Counted from the first letter of the stretch, positions 23,967 to 33,336 are shown. The stretch is DNA of 64,000 nt from Pseudarthrobacter sp. GA104 (GCF_009741265.1 NZ_WOWL01000001.1:3968001-4032000); one strand, 5' to 3'. The notes: a model not told the origin generated them from the sequence alone. Translations and numbers: made by a program.

Positions 23967-24596
23967 TTACCCTTCCTGCTGCCCGGCGTCCCCGGCGGAT
24001 GTGATGCGGCGGGCAATCTGCAGGGCAGTGGCACTGTCCGGTCCCGGTGCAGGCACGAACACGGCCTCCCGGTAGTAGCGGAGCTCGTCGATGGAGTCCT
24101 TGATGTCCCCCAGTGCGCGGTGTCCGCCCTTTTTGGCCGGTGACTGGAAGTACGCCCTCGCGAACCAGCGGCGCGAGAGCTCCTTGATGGTGCTGACGTC
24201 GATCACCCGGTAGTGCAGGTGTTCAACCACGGCGGGCATGTCCCGGGACAGGAACACCCGGTCCGTCCCCACGGAATTACCGCCCAGCGGCGCCTTGCGG
24301 GGGTCCGGCACCCATGTGGAGATGTATTCCATGACCGCGGCTTCCGCTTCGGCCATCGTCTTGCCGTTCGGCAGTTCCTTGAGGAGTCCCGATTTGGTGT
24401 GCATGTCGCGGACGAAATCGTTCATCTGGGCCACCGCGGCATCATCCGGTTTGATGACCACGTCGACGCCGTCGCCGAGGATGTTCAGTTCGGAGTCGGT
24501 GACCAGGGCGGCCACCTCGATCAGGGCGTCGTTCTTGATGTCCAGGCCGGTCATTTCGCAGTCGATCCAGACGATGCGTTCGTTAGATATAGGCAC
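23967..24596 (-). CDS. orn: Oligoribonuclease
   Basis: A 3'-5' exonuclease that degrades 2-5 nt RNA and pGpG. It has 209 residues of the DEDDh fold: WIDCEMTGLD (Asp, Glu), IDVSTIKELSRRW, and HRALGDIKDSIDELRYYRE (His, Asp). The C-terminal 25 residues are a Gly/Ala/Pro tail. GTG start at 24596 has no Shine-Dalgarno site but TAGGCT exactly 6 nt upstream. It is divergent from the mannosyltransferase gene. Confidence 0.95.
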   Translation of the reverse strand: MPISNERIVWIDCEMTGLDIKNDALIEVAALVTDSELNILGDGVDVVIKPDDAAVAQMNDFVRDMHTKSGLLKELPNGKTMAEAEAAVMEYISTWVPDPRKAPLGGNSVGTDRVFLSRDMPAVVEHLHYRVIDVSTIKELSRRWFARAYFQSPAKKGGHRALGDIKDSIDELRYYREAVFVPAPGPDSATALQIARRITSAGDAGQQEG

Positions 24597-24602
24597 CGGA
24601 CA

Positions 24603-24608
24603 AGCCTA
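24603..24608 (-). promoter_or_regulatory. -10 hexamer of leaderless orn
   Basis: TAGGCT lies 6 nt before the GTG start. Confidence 0.5.
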
Positions 24609-24732
24609 CCGTTACACCTTCAGGGCACCGGCCGATGCTAGGATTTCGAAGACGCGGCGGGTCATCCCGCTCCCGTGAGGATGCGCCTCGGCCGGCCGTT
24701 GGCCCGCCGGGCAGAATCGCAGACGAGATAGA

Positions 24733-26304
24733 TTGGACGATCCTGAAATGACGGCGCCTGTGCCTGCGGCGGGGGAGGTGGCGCCCGCCGCCACTGTCGC
24801 AGCGGGCGGCGCGGAAGTGGATAATCCCCGGTCCCCGCTCCTTGCCGGCTTCGTGGGCTCCATGTTCATGCTTATCGGATCCTTGGGCGTGGGCTGGCTG
24901 GCCCCGGTCTCCGAACTCCGCCGTATGCCGCTGTTCATTTGGATGCGTGCCGAAGCAGTTGGCGTTGCCCTCTCGATTGTCCTGCTGGCCATAGGAGGCA
25001 TGCTCCTGGTCCGTGCCTGGCTCAGGCTGGGGCAGCGGGTCAGGGTGTGGGGCAGGCAGGCCCGTAAAGCTACGCTGATGGCCGTTGTGGCATGGGGCCT
25101 GCCCATGATGTTCAGCGTGCCGCTCTTCAGCCGCGACGTCTACGCCTACATTGGCCAGGGCCGGCTGATGGTTGAAGGGTTCAACCCCTACGAGAACGGC
25201 ATCTCGGCTCTGTCCAACTACTTCCAGCTGGGCGCGGACAAAATGTGGACGGAAGCCCCCGTTCCCTATGGCCAGCTGTTCCTGTGGATTGAACAGTTCG
25301 TTGTGTGGTCCACGAACGTCCAGCCGGAGGCAAGCGTGATGCTGTTCCGGCTGGTTGCCTTGGCCGGAGTCATCCTCTGCGTGATCTATGTTCCGCGGCT
25401 CGCCGAGCTGCACGGCATCAATCCGCACCGGGCCCTCTGGCTCACCGCTGCGAACCCGCTGTTCCTGACGAACTTCATCGCCAGCGTCCACAATGACGCA
25501 CTGATGATCGGTCTGGCGCTGGCCGGACTCTACTACTCCGCGACGCACCGGGTGGTCCGCGGCATTGTGCTGGTAACCCTTTCCGTTGCGGTGAAGCCCA
25601 TCACCATCGTCTTCCTGCCGTTCATCGGGCTCCTGTGGGCGGGCAGGGACGCGGGCTGGCTCCGCAAATTCGTGTTCTGGGGCCTGACCGGTGCATTGAG
25701 CCTCGGCATCCTGGCCTTGATGAGCCTGGTCAATGGTTTCGGCTTCGGCTGGGTCAATGGGTTCTCTGCCCCCGGAAGCATCTCCATCTGGTACGCGCCC
25801 GTGGGGCTCATCGGAATGGTGGTTGCCTCCCTGGCCAATTCGTTTGGACTCGACGGCGCCACCTTGGCCGGCTTTGTCTATAACGTGGGCAAGCTTGTTG
25901 CCGTGGGCATTGTCGCCTGGCAGATCTTCCGCGGTGACTACGACCGGCTGATGCGCCGCCTCACCCTCGCTCTGGCCGCGATTGTCCTCCTGTCTCCAAT
26001 CATCCAAGCCTGGTACGTCGTATGGCTGATACCGCTCTTTGCAGTCACCGGGATCAGGAATGACTGGCAGGTCAAGGCGCTCTACTTCGTTGTCTCCTTC
26101 TTCATGATCTATGCCATTTCAGACCAGCTGGAAGTCTTCCCGTACCTTCAGACCGAGGACCTCGGCTTCGCACTGGCCCTCGCCCGAGTGGCCGCCGCGG
26201 TGACCGGCCTGCTCTTTGGCCTGTACCTGGTTTTCTGGGACCCCCGCACCCGCCGGCTGTTCTGCAAAACGCACGAGGCCGTCGTCGAACGCCCCATCAT
26301 CTAG
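24733..26304 (+). CDS. Polyprenol-phosphomannose-dependent alpha-1,6-mannosyltransferase (MptA/MptB-like, GT-C)
   Basis: An integral membrane glycosyltransferase of about 520 residues with roughly 12-13 hydrophobic segments. The first extracytoplasmic loop holds SRDVYAYIGQGRLMVEGFNPYENG, the acidic-motif signature of the MptA/MptB group that extends lipomannan-type cores using polyprenyl-phosphate mannose. NPLFLTNFIASVHNDALMIG is a second conserved block. Arthrobacter-type cells make lipomannan-like glycolipids, so this is a plausible role. The start is uncertain: TTG 24733 or ATG 24748. It is divergent from orn. Confidence 0.85.
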   Translation: MDDPEMTAPVPAAGEVAPAATVAAGGAEVDNPRSPLLAGFVGSMFMLIGSLGVGWLAPVSELRRMPLFIWMRAEAVGVALSIVLLAIGGMLLVRAWLRLGQRVRVWGRQARKATLMAVVAWGLPMMFSVPLFSRDVYAYIGQGRLMVEGFNPYENGISALSNYFQLGADKMWTEAPVPYGQLFLWIEQFVVWSTNVQPEASVMLFRLVALAGVILCVIYVPRLAELHGINPHRALWLTAANPLFLTNFIASVHNDALMIGLALAGLYYSATHRVVRGIVLVTLSVAVKPITIVFLPFIGLLWAGRDAGWLRKFVFWGLTGALSLGILALMSLVNGFGFGWVNGFSAPGSISIWYAPVGLIGMVVASLANSFGLDGATLAGFVYNVGKLVAVGIVAWQIFRGDYDRLMRRLTLALAAIVLLSPIIQAWYVVWLIPLFAVTGIRNDWQVKALYFVVSFFMIYAISDQLEVFPYLQTEDLGFALALARVAAAVTGLLFGLYLVFWDPRTRRLFCKTHEAVVERPII

Positions 26305-26481
26305 GCAGCGCCGCGTGTCGGTCCCGCGTTCGAAGCGACTCTCGACGCTCCCTCGCCGGGCTTAGTGGCCTCCACCATCTCCGGCGCTGATGTCCGGCCC
26401 GCTTGACGGGCCTTTGGACCCTGCTGCCGGGGATGCGCTGCCCGTACGGTCGAAGCATCCCCCACTTCAAGGAGGCGCCGG
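26305..26481. other. Intergenic spacer, no gene seen
   Basis: The stretch between the mannosyltransferase stop and the next start holds no convincing ORF or hairpin with a U-tract. Confidence 0.5.
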
Positions 26482-27159
26482 ATGCAGAATTCGGGCCACG
26501 CGCCGACCGGCAAGGCGCTGCGCACCGTGACGGGCGTCTTTGGGCTGCTGGCGGCCCTGGCCGGCGTGGAGCACGGGCTGGGCGAGATCCTCCAGGGCCC
26601 GGTGGCGCCCGACGGTCCGGTGTTCCGTTCCTGGCCCGGGAACGAAGCGTTCGAAATCCTGGACGGAGAGCCGGCCTTCACGGTGTTACCCGATCTGTTG
26701 GTTTCGGGCGTTGTGACCGTGGCGGTGGCGGTAGTGTTCGGGGCTTGGGCGGTGGCCGGCGTACACCGCCGGCGGGGGCCCCTGGTGCTGATCGGGCTCG
26801 CGCTGCTGCTGTTCGCCGTTGGTGGCGGTTTCGGTCCGCCGCTGCTGGGAATCATCCTGGGCATCGGCGCATCCAGGCCCGCAGTACCTTCGCGGCCGCC
26901 GGGACCGGCCGCACGGGTGATGGCGAAGGCATGGCCGTGGGCGATGGGTGCCGGTGTTGCAGGGTACCTGGGATTAGTGCCGGGCACGCTGGTGATGCAC
27001 GCCCTGAGGGGAACTCCACCCGAATCCGTGGTGTACGGGCTCATGGCGATGGCCTTCGGCGGTGTGCTCCTCGCGCTGGCCGGAGCCCGGGCCAGTAACA
27101 GGCTGGAGGCCTGGCATGCCGCACCATCCCCGCGCTCCCGGTCCGGAACGTCAACCTGA
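26482..27159 (+). CDS. Hypothetical integral membrane protein
   Basis: A 225-residue protein with about five hydrophobic segments (near residues 15-35, 70-92, 98-128, 150-170 and 183-200) and short loops. No motif or family is recognised. GGAGG lies 6 nt before ATG 26482, so translation is well supported. The hydrophilic C-terminus is rich in serine and arginine. It converges on the alkD-like gene. Confidence 0.75.
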   Translation: MQNSGHAPTGKALRTVTGVFGLLAALAGVEHGLGEILQGPVAPDGPVFRSWPGNEAFEILDGEPAFTVLPDLLVSGVVTVAVAVVFGAWAVAGVHRRRGPLVLIGLALLLFAVGGGFGPPLLGIILGIGASRPAVPSRPPGPAARVMAKAWPWAMGAGVAGYLGLVPGTLVMHALRGTPPESVVYGLMAMAFGGVLLALAGARASNRLEAWHAAPSPRSRSGTST

Positions 27160-27186
27160 CTCCAGGTTATTTGCCTGCCACCGCCG

Positions 27187-27900
27187 TTATGCGTCAGGTG
27201 CGGGGGCAGGGAGGCGCCGGAGCGCTTCCCTCCGGGACAACGGACTTAGGGCTGCCTCATGTTCTGCCACGAAGGCCGCCACCCACTCCGGCGCCGTCTT
27301 TGAATACTCGCGCAGGGCCCATCCGATCGCTTTCCGGATGAAGAACTCAGGGTCTGCCATGTTTGTTGCCAGGACCTGGGCCAGGAGCACGGTGTCAGTG
27401 GCTGCCTTCGCCTTAAGCTGAGAGAGGATGGCAGCCCTCCTTATCCAGGAGTCCGGGTCGGTGCTCCAGCCGAGCAGGACTTCTGACATCTCCTCACGGT
27501 TGGCTTGCAGCAGGCCGCACAGGCGCGCCGCTACCGGGTCCACGAAGTCCCACCACGCGCCGCTGCGAATCATTTCCTCGTACACGGGCAGCATCAGCAT
27601 GTCACCCGCCGCCAGCGGCTCAGCGGTCAGGTCGATGGCTGCATACCGTTCCTCGCGGGCGGCGGCGTTCCGCCAAAGCTCAAGGACAGTGGCGCGCAGC
27701 TGGCCGGCCGACGCGAAGGGAGTGCCGCCGGCAGCTTCGGCAGCGATCCGGCGGACTTCGGGGACGCGCACACCGAGGCAGGGCATGGCGGACTTCATGT
27801 ATGCCTGCGCCCCGGCACCCCGAACCGGATCTGCCCGTTCACGCAGCGCACGACGGACGGCAGAAAGCACCTCGCTGTTCAGCGCATCCGCTTCGGCCAT
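27187..27900 (-). CDS. DNA alkylation repair protein, AlkD-like
   Basis: A 237-residue all-helical HEAT-like protein of the AlkC/AlkD glycosylase superfamily, which excises N3- and N7-alkyl purines without base flipping. Matching stretches are YMKSAMPCLGVRVPEVRRI, RSGAWWDFVDPVAA, STDPDSWIRRAAILSQL and FFIRKAIGWALREYSKTAPEWV; the Trp/Asp/Arg cluster expected at the active site lies in the second and third. The ATG has TAGAGT exactly 6 nt upstream and no ribosome-binding site. It is divergent from the epimerase gene. Confidence 0.9.
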   Translation of the reverse strand: MAEADALNSEVLSAVRRALRERADPVRGAGAQAYMKSAMPCLGVRVPEVRRIAAEAAGGTPFASAGQLRATVLELWRNAAAREERYAAIDLTAEPLAAGDMLMLPVYEEMIRSGAWWDFVDPVAARLCGLLQANREEMSEVLLGWSTDPDSWIRRAAILSQLKAKAATDTVLLAQVLATNMADPEFFIRKAIGWALREYSKTAPEWVAAFVAEHEAALSPLSRREALRRLPAPAPDA

Positions 27901-27906
27901 GGGGAA

Positions 27907-27912
27907 ACTCTA
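27907..27912 (-). promoter_or_regulatory. -10 hexamer of leaderless alkD-like gene
   Basis: TAGAGT lies 6 nt before the start ATG. Confidence 0.5.
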
Positions 27913-28001
27913 TCCAGCGGAGGATTTCCTTGTGCCGCGCCAGGACACATGCGCTAGGCTGGTTAGCGCTCACAAGTGTCTCGGCCCCAAAGGGGATTTT
28001 C

Positions 28002-28904
28002 ATGCCATCCACGGAACACAGCATTGCCAGCGGCCCCTACACCGCCGTGGTCACAGCCCGCGGGGGCGCCCTCCGGGAACTGCAGCACAACGGCCGGGAC
28101 CTGGTGGTTGGCTTTGGTCCGGATGGCCGGGTTCCCGACTATCGCGGGGTTATCTGCGTCCCATGGCCGAACCGCCTGGCGGACGGCAGATATGCCTACG
28201 CCGGAACCGATTACCAGGCTCCCGTCAACGAGCCCGAGCGGGGTTCGGCGCTCCACGGCCTTGCCACCGAGCAGATCTGGGCGGTGCGGGAGGCGGCTGA
28301 GGACCGCGTGGTCCTGGTGTGCACGATCGGCGCAGGCCCGCACTACCCATCGGATCTCAAGGTCTCCGTTTCCTACTCGCTGGGTCCCGGCGGATTGCGC
28401 AGCACGGTGAGTGCTGTGAACGCCGGGTCCGCCAGCGCCCCTTACGGCGTGTGTCCCCACCCCTACCTGGTGGCCGGCCCTGGAATGCTGGACGAATGGA
28501 CGCTGGAAGTGCCGGCGCGCGAATTCCTCGACGTGACGCCTGACCGGCTGCTCCCCATCGGCATGAAGACCGTGGAGGAAGGCGGCTTCGACTTCCGCAG
28601 TCCCCGTCGGCTGGGGCCGGTAAGGATTGACCATGCCTTCACTGGAATCACCCGCGACGCCGCCGGGCTGGCCCGGGTCCGCGTAAAGGATCCGGCGGGA
28701 ACGGGCGTGGAACTGGAATGGGGCGCGGAGTGGCCCTGGGTCCAGATCCACACTGCAGACAAGCCGGTTGGCCCGGACAGGCTGGGGCTGGCGGTTGAAC
28801 CCATGACCTGCCCGCCTGACGCCTTCAACTCGGGGGCGGACCTTCTTCACCTCAAACCGGGGGAGACGCACTCAGCGTCCTGGACCATCCGGGCCCTGGC
28901 CTAG
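28002..28904 (+). CDS. Aldose 1-epimerase family protein
   Basis: Probable mutarotase-type enzyme interconverting sugar anomers. It has 300 residues with the galactose-mutarotase beta-sandwich. Visible are GGALRELQHNGRDLVVGF at the start, PWPNRLADGRYAYAG, ALHGLATEQIW (first catalytic histidine), YGVCPHPYLVAG (second histidine) and GLAVEPMTCPPDAFNSG (base glutamate). The start ATG 28002 follows AAAGGGG by 6 nt. Its 3' end overlaps the convergent hydrolase gene by 4 nt. Its substrate may be xylose or another sugar of the neighbouring operons; this is inference. Confidence 0.92.
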   Translation: MPSTEHSIASGPYTAVVTARGGALRELQHNGRDLVVGFGPDGRVPDYRGVICVPWPNRLADGRYAYAGTDYQAPVNEPERGSALHGLATEQIWAVREAAEDRVVLVCTIGAGPHYPSDLKVSVSYSLGPGGLRSTVSAVNAGSASAPYGVCPHPYLVAGPGMLDEWTLEVPAREFLDVTPDRLLPIGMKTVEEGGFDFRSPRRLGPVRIDHAFTGITRDAAGLARVRVKDPAGTGVELEWGAEWPWVQIHTADKPVGPDRLGLAVEPMTCPPDAFNSGADLLHLKPGETHSASWTIRALA

Positions 28905-29668
28905 TCCGGACTGCCGGCCCGCAAACACGGGGAGGTCCAGCCGGCTCGCGCGAGCCAGGCTGCGCACAGCCGCGTCCACTGGTCCGGCCCCGGCTCCTCC
29001 GCGGCGAGGCCCAATCCATGGCGGCCATGGGGAAAGACATGCAGTTCGGCAGGCACGCCGGCGCCCATAAGCGCCCCGGCGTAGCCCAGGCTGTGGCTGA
29101 CGTGGACGGCGTCGTCATCCGCGGTGTGCCAGATGAATGCGGGAGGGGTGGCGGCAGTCACCTGCCGTTCCGCGGAAAGTTCCTCAAGGACGTCCGACGA
29201 CGGCGCGCCGCCAAGGAGGTTGTCCACCGAACCCTGGTGCACTGACGTGGTGTAGGACACCACGGGGTAGCACAACACGGTGAGGTCCGGGACCGCGCCG
29301 GGAACGTCGAAGCGCTCGCAGCCCGTTGCCACGGCGGTAGAGAGCGTGGCGGCCAGGTGTCCACCGGCCGAAAATCCGAGGACGCCGACCCGCTGCGGAT
29401 CGACGGCCAAACCATGGGACCCGCCACGGATATGCAGCATGGCGTCCTTGGCGTCCTCCAGCGGGGCCGGATGCCGGTCCGGGGCCACGCGGTATCTCAG
29501 CACGAAGGCGTGGATGCCGAGCGCGGCGAGCCATTCGGCCACCGGCTCCGCTTCGTGGTCCGCCTGGCGGCCGTAGCCGCCGCCGGGCAGGACCAGGACG
29601 GCGGGCCCCGGGCCTCCGGCGCCGTCCGTGCCGGCACGTGCAGGAACAGCGGTCAGCACGGACACCAT
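28901..29668 (-). CDS. Alpha/beta hydrolase (esterase/acetyl-sugar esterase type)
   Basis: A 255-residue serine hydrolase. The oxyanion segment PAVLVLPGGGYGRQADHEAEP precedes the nucleophile in GVLGFSAGGHLAA (Ser about 100). Aspartate is in WHTADDDAVHV and histidine in PHGRHGLGLA. This arrangement matches the acetyl-xylan-esterase/BD-FAE group, consistent with removing acyl groups from sugars. The ATG lies 2 nt after the LacI-type regulator stop, so the two are co-transcribed on the minus strand. Confidence 0.88.
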   Translation of the reverse strand: MVSVLTAVPARAGTDGAGGPGPAVLVLPGGGYGRQADHEAEPVAEWLAALGIHAFVLRYRVAPDRHPAPLEDAKDAMLHIRGGSHGLAVDPQRVGVLGFSAGGHLAATLSTAVATGCERFDVPGAVPDLTVLCYPVVSYTTSVHQGSVDNLLGGAPSSDVLEELSAERQVTAATPPAFIWHTADDDAVHVSHSLGYAGALMGAGVPAELHVFPHGRHGLGLAAEEPGPDQWTRLCAAWLARAGWTSPCLRAGSPD

Positions 29669-29670
29669 GG

Positions 29671-30762
29671 TCAGGCCACTGTCTCCGTGCTGCGGCGCAG
29701 CGTGACTTCGCCCCTCACGGGCTGCAGGTCGGCGTCCTCCTGGCCATCGCTGCGGCCGGGGCCGCTGGCCGTCGCCCGGGTAGCAAGCCGGCCGATGTCT
29801 TCCAGCGGCAGGCGGACCGTGGAGAGGGCGGGGCGGAAATCCCGCAGCGTCTCGATATCGTCAAATCCGGCAATCCTGGCGTCCCGCGGAACCCGGAGCC
29901 CTTCAGCCCGCAGCGCTGCCGAGGCCCCGATGGCCATGACGTCGTTGACTGCGAAGATGCACATCTTCGCCGTGGCAGGGGCATCGCCGTCCGCTGTCCG
30001 CTGGGCCTTGATCCTGGCAGCCAGCTTGAGGCCCGCGTCGTAGCCTCCGGCACGGTTGAACGAGGTGCGCAGGATCTCCGCCGCGCCCCGGCCGGCCCTG
30101 GCCAGGCCTTCCTGGAAGCCCCGGATGCGGTCGTCCGACGTGAAGAGGCCCTCGGGGCCTCCTATGATGACGAAATCGCCAGTCCAGCCGGCAGCAAGTT
30201 CAGCTGCGAGGGCGCCGGCGAGTTCCTGGTTCGGCACGGCAACAACGTGGTAGCCCTCAGGAGCGCTGGCACCCACTACCGGATGTCCCACCACCGCCAC
30301 CCGGCCGCCGTTGCGGCAGTACCGGTCAAGCTCCGCTGCAAGGTCCGCGTTGTCGTCCCGGTCCTCCTCCCGCGACGAGCGGGATCCCGCAATCACGATC
30401 GAATCGGCACGCCGTGCAGCGAAGGCAGCCACGGCCTCGCGCTCCTCCGCCGGCGCCCCGCCGGTGGTCGCCAGCAGCACCATCTTGCGCTGTTCACGGG
30501 CGGCCTCCTGGACCCCCCGTGCGATGGCGGCGAAATAGGGGTCTGCAATGTCGTGCACGATCAGGCCGATCAGGCCCGAACTGGACTTCGCCAGGCCCTG
30601 GGCCTGGGCGTTGGGAATGTATCCAAGCGAGGCCGCAGCCTGCCGGACACGGTCCGCGATGTCCTGCCCCGGCTTGCGTGCGGAACCGTTGAGGACGCGG
30701 CTGGCAGTGGCGGGAGATACCCCGGCCAGCCGCGCCACCTCGGTAAGGGTACTTGCGGCCAC
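29671..30762 (-). CDS. LacI-family transcriptional regulator
   Basis: A sugar-responsive repressor of 363 residues. The helix-turn-helix and hinge are at the N-terminus (TLTEVARLAGVSPATASRVLNGS, then YIPNAQAQGLAKSSSGLIG), followed by the periplasmic-binding-protein-like domain. The GTG at 30762 is chosen because GGAG lies 5 nt upstream; a TTG ten codons earlier lacks a site. Two LacI-type operators lie in the divergent region before the oxidoreductase operon, so it probably represses both directions. It forms an operon with the hydrolase. Confidence 0.93.
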   Translation of the reverse strand: MAASTLTEVARLAGVSPATASRVLNGSARKPGQDIADRVRQAAASLGYIPNAQAQGLAKSSSGLIGLIVHDIADPYFAAIARGVQEAAREQRKMVLLATTGGAPAEEREAVAAFAARRADSIVIAGSRSSREEDRDDNADLAAELDRYCRNGGRVAVVGHPVVGASAPEGYHVVAVPNQELAGALAAELAAGWTGDFVIIGGPEGLFTSDDRIRGFQEGLARAGRGAAEILRTSFNRAGGYDAGLKLAARIKAQRTADGDAPATAKMCIFAVNDVMAIGASAALRAEGLRVPRDARIAGFDDIETLRDFRPALSTVRLPLEDIGRLATRATASGPGRSDGQEDADLQPVRGEVTLRRSTETVA

Positions 30763-30829
30763 AGCGTCTCCTGATCGGCTTTGTTGGGTCAATAGGCGTT
30801 ACCACATTATGGCAGTTGCGGACCGCTAC

Positions 30830-30845
30830 TGGAAAGCGCTTGCCA
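30830..30845. promoter_or_regulatory. LacI-type operator 1
   Basis: TGGAAAGC-GCTTGCCA is a 16-bp dyad with one mismatched pair and the central GC expected for LacI-family sites. It lies 67 nt upstream of the regulator start. Confidence 0.8.
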
Positions 30846-30876
30846 AGAAGTCTGCGGACGTGCATCATTGACGTAG

Positions 30877-30894
30877 CGGGAATGCGCTTTCCCG
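30877..30894. promoter_or_regulatory. LacI-type operator 2
   Basis: CGGGAATGC-GCTTTCCCG is an 18-bp dyad with one mismatched pair. Its centre is 48 bp from operator 1, and it ends 58 nt before the oxidoreductase start. Confidence 0.8.
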
Positions 30895-30952
30895 AATCAG
30901 CTTCAGTAGGGCTTCAACTTCAGTAGAACTGCTCGCTCACCGTGGAGGACAA

Positions 30953-32122
30953 ATGGGCTTCGAGACAAGAACAATCCGCATTGCCATGAACGGCATCACC
31001 GGCCGGATGGGGTACCGCCAGCACCTGCTGCGCTCCATCCTTCCCATCCGGGACGCCGGTGGATTCACGCTGGAAGACGGCACCCGCGTCCAGGTTGAGC
31101 CCATCCTGGTGGGCCGCAACGAAGCCAAGATCCGGGAGCTCGCCGAAAAGCACAAGGTCTCCGAGTGGAGCACCGACCTGGACGCCGTCATCAACGACCC
31201 CACCGTCGACGTCGTTTTTGATGCCTCCATGACCAGCCTCCGCGCAGCCACCCTCAAGAAGGCCATGCAGGCCGGCAAGCACATCTTCACAGAGAAGCCC
31301 ACTGCCGAGACGCTTGACGAGGCCATCGAGCTCGCCCGGATCGGCAAGGAATCCGGCGTCACCGCGGGTGTGGTCCACGACAAGCTGTACCTCCCCGGCC
31401 TGGTCAAGCTCCGCCGCCTGGTGGACGAGGGCTTCTTCGGCCGAATCCTCTCCATCCGCGGCGAGTTCGGATACTGGGTCTTCGAAGGTGACATCCAGGC
31501 CGCCCAGCGCCCGTCCTGGAATTACCGCAAGGAAGACGGCGGTGGAATGACTACGGACATGTTCTGCCACTGGAACTACGTCCTCGAAGGCATCATCGGC
31601 AAGGTCAAGAGCGTCAGCGCCAAGACCGCCACCCACATCCCCACCCGGTGGGACGAGGCAGGCAAGGAATACAAGGCCACCGCCGACGACGCCTCCTACG
31701 GCATTTTCGAGCTGGAAACCCCGGGCGGCGACGAGGTCATCGGCCAGATCAACTCGTCGTGGGCCGTCCGCGTCTATCGCGACGAACTGGTGGAGTTCCA
31801 GGTGGACGGCACGCACGGCTCCGCCGTCGCAGGCCTGAACAAGTGCGTTGCGCAGCAGCGCGCCCACACGCCGAAGCCCGTCTGGAACCCGGACCTGCCC
31901 GTCACGGAATCCTTCCGTGACCAGTGGCAGGAAGTCCCTGCCAATGCTGACCTGGACAACGGCTTCAAGCTGCAGTGGGAAGAGTTCCTCCGCGACGTCG
32001 TCGCCGGCCGCGAACACCGATTCGGCCTGCTCTCCGCCGCCCGCGGTGTCCAGCTCGCCGAGCTCGGCCTGAAGTCCAACGACGAACGCCGCACCCTCGA
32101 CATCCCGGAGATTACCCTCTAA
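30953..32122 (+). CDS. Gfo/Idh/MocA family oxidoreductase
   Basis: Probable NAD(P)-dependent dehydrogenase acting on a sugar, cyclitol or derivative. It has 389 residues. The Rossmann motif is IAMNGITGRMG (residues 10-20), and the family signature is TEKPTAETLDEA (EKP 114-116). The second domain holds EDGGGMTTDMFCHWNYVLE, the substrate side with a conserved histidine. GGAGG lies 4 nt before ATG 30953. First gene of a tightly packed operon (junctions overlap by 1 and 4 nt) with the DUF993 and isomerase genes. The substrate cannot be read from the sequence. Confidence 0.9.
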   Translation: MGFETRTIRIAMNGITGRMGYRQHLLRSILPIRDAGGFTLEDGTRVQVEPILVGRNEAKIRELAEKHKVSEWSTDLDAVINDPTVDVVFDASMTSLRAATLKKAMQAGKHIFTEKPTAETLDEAIELARIGKESGVTAGVVHDKLYLPGLVKLRRLVDEGFFGRILSIRGEFGYWVFEGDIQAAQRPSWNYRKEDGGGMTTDMFCHWNYVLEGIIGKVKSVSAKTATHIPTRWDEAGKEYKATADDASYGIFELETPGGDEVIGQINSSWAVRVYRDELVEFQVDGTHGSAVAGLNKCVAQQRAHTPKPVWNPDLPVTESFRDQWQEVPANADLDNGFKLQWEEFLRDVVAGREHRFGLLSAARGVQLAELGLKSNDERRTLDIPEITL

Positions 32123-33336
32123 TGACCTCACTCATCCTGCCCTCCCACGACGGCGGCACCCGGGAATACCGCCTCCAGGGCGGCACGTCCTGGGCCCGGC
32201 CAGCGGCGCCGCTCATCGCCCGCCGCGCCTATGCCGCAGCGCATGTGATCCCCGAAGTCCTGGCGGACAACACGCCCGGCGCGCCCGCCCGGCTCGACTG
32301 GGACGCCACCATGGCCTACCGGCACGAGCTGTGGTCCTACGGCCTGGGTGTGGCCGACGCCATGGACACTGCCCAGCGCGGCATGGGCCTTGACTGGGCG
32401 GCAACCCAGCAGCTCATCAAGCGCACCGGCGTCGAGGCAGCCTCGGTGGTCTCCGCCGGCAACCCGGCAACGGCCGGCAAGTCGGTGCGGGACCTTGTTT
32501 CCTGCGGTGCCGGCACCGACCAGCTGGACAGGGCCACCCTGCCGGCCGGGGAGGCCGGCATCAAGGCCGTCCTTGAGGCCTACCGCGAGCAGATCGCGGT
32601 GGTCAGCGAGGCCGGGCCCAAGGTGATCCTCATGGCCTCCCGCGCCCTGGCCAAGGTTGCCCGCGGTCCCGAGGATTACCTGCAGGTGTACTCGACGCTG
32701 CTGGAGGAGGTGGACCAGCCGGTCATCCTGCACTGGCTCGGCACCATGTTCGATCCCGCCCTGGCCGGTTACTGGGGTTCGGACGATGTAGCAACGGCAA
32801 CCGGAACCTTCCTCGGCCTTATCAGGGACAACGCGGCCAAGGTGGATGGCGTCAAGGTCTCGCTGCTCGACGCCAGCCATGAGGTTGCCCTTCGGGCGGC
32901 CCTGCCCGAAGGCGTCCGCCTCTACACCGGCGACGACTTCAACTACCCCGAACTGATCGACGGCGACGGCAGCCGCCACTCGGACGCCCTGCTGGGCATC
33001 TTCGCGGCCATCTACCCCACCGCCTCGGTGGCGCTGCAGAACTACGACGCCGGCAACGCCGCGAAGGCGCGCGAAATCCTCGACTCCACGAGGGAACTGG
33101 GGAAGCACATCTTCAGCGCACCCACGTTCTACTACAAGACCGGGATCGCGTTCATGTCCTGGCTCAACGGCAGGCAGCCCGGCTTCCAGATGGTTGGAGG
33201 CCTGCACTCCGGCCGCTCGGTATGCCACCTGGCAAGGACCTTTGAACTGGCGGACAAGGCGGGCCTGCTGCGGGATCCGGCTCTGGCCGCTTTCCGGATG
33301 TCCGACTACCTGCGGATCAACGGGGTGGGCGTATGA
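32122..33336 (+). CDS. DUF993 protein, DHDPS-like TIM barrel
   Basis: A 404-residue protein of the DUF993 family, annotated as dihydrodipicolinate-synthase-like. DGVKVSLLD places Lys245 where the Schiff-base lysine of DHDPS/NAL enzymes would be, and LYTGDDFNYPEL (270-272 GDD) matches the GDD strand. The DHDPS tyrosine position (VILYNxP) reads VILHWLG, so chemistry may differ. Its start overlaps the upstream stop (TAATG). A retro-aldol or lyase step on a keto-sugar would fit between an oxidoreductase and an isomerase; this is inference. Confidence 0.85.
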   Translation: MTSLILPSHDGGTREYRLQGGTSWARPAAPLIARRAYAAAHVIPEVLADNTPGAPARLDWDATMAYRHELWSYGLGVADAMDTAQRGMGLDWAATQQLIKRTGVEAASVVSAGNPATAGKSVRDLVSCGAGTDQLDRATLPAGEAGIKAVLEAYREQIAVVSEAGPKVILMASRALAKVARGPEDYLQVYSTLLEEVDQPVILHWLGTMFDPALAGYWGSDDVATATGTFLGLIRDNAAKVDGVKVSLLDASHEVALRAALPEGVRLYTGDDFNYPELIDGDGSRHSDALLGIFAAIYPTASVALQNYDAGNAAKAREILDSTRELGKHIFSAPTFYYKTGIAFMSWLNGRQPGFQMVGGLHSGRSVCHLARTFELADKAGLLRDPALAAFRMSDYLRINGVGV

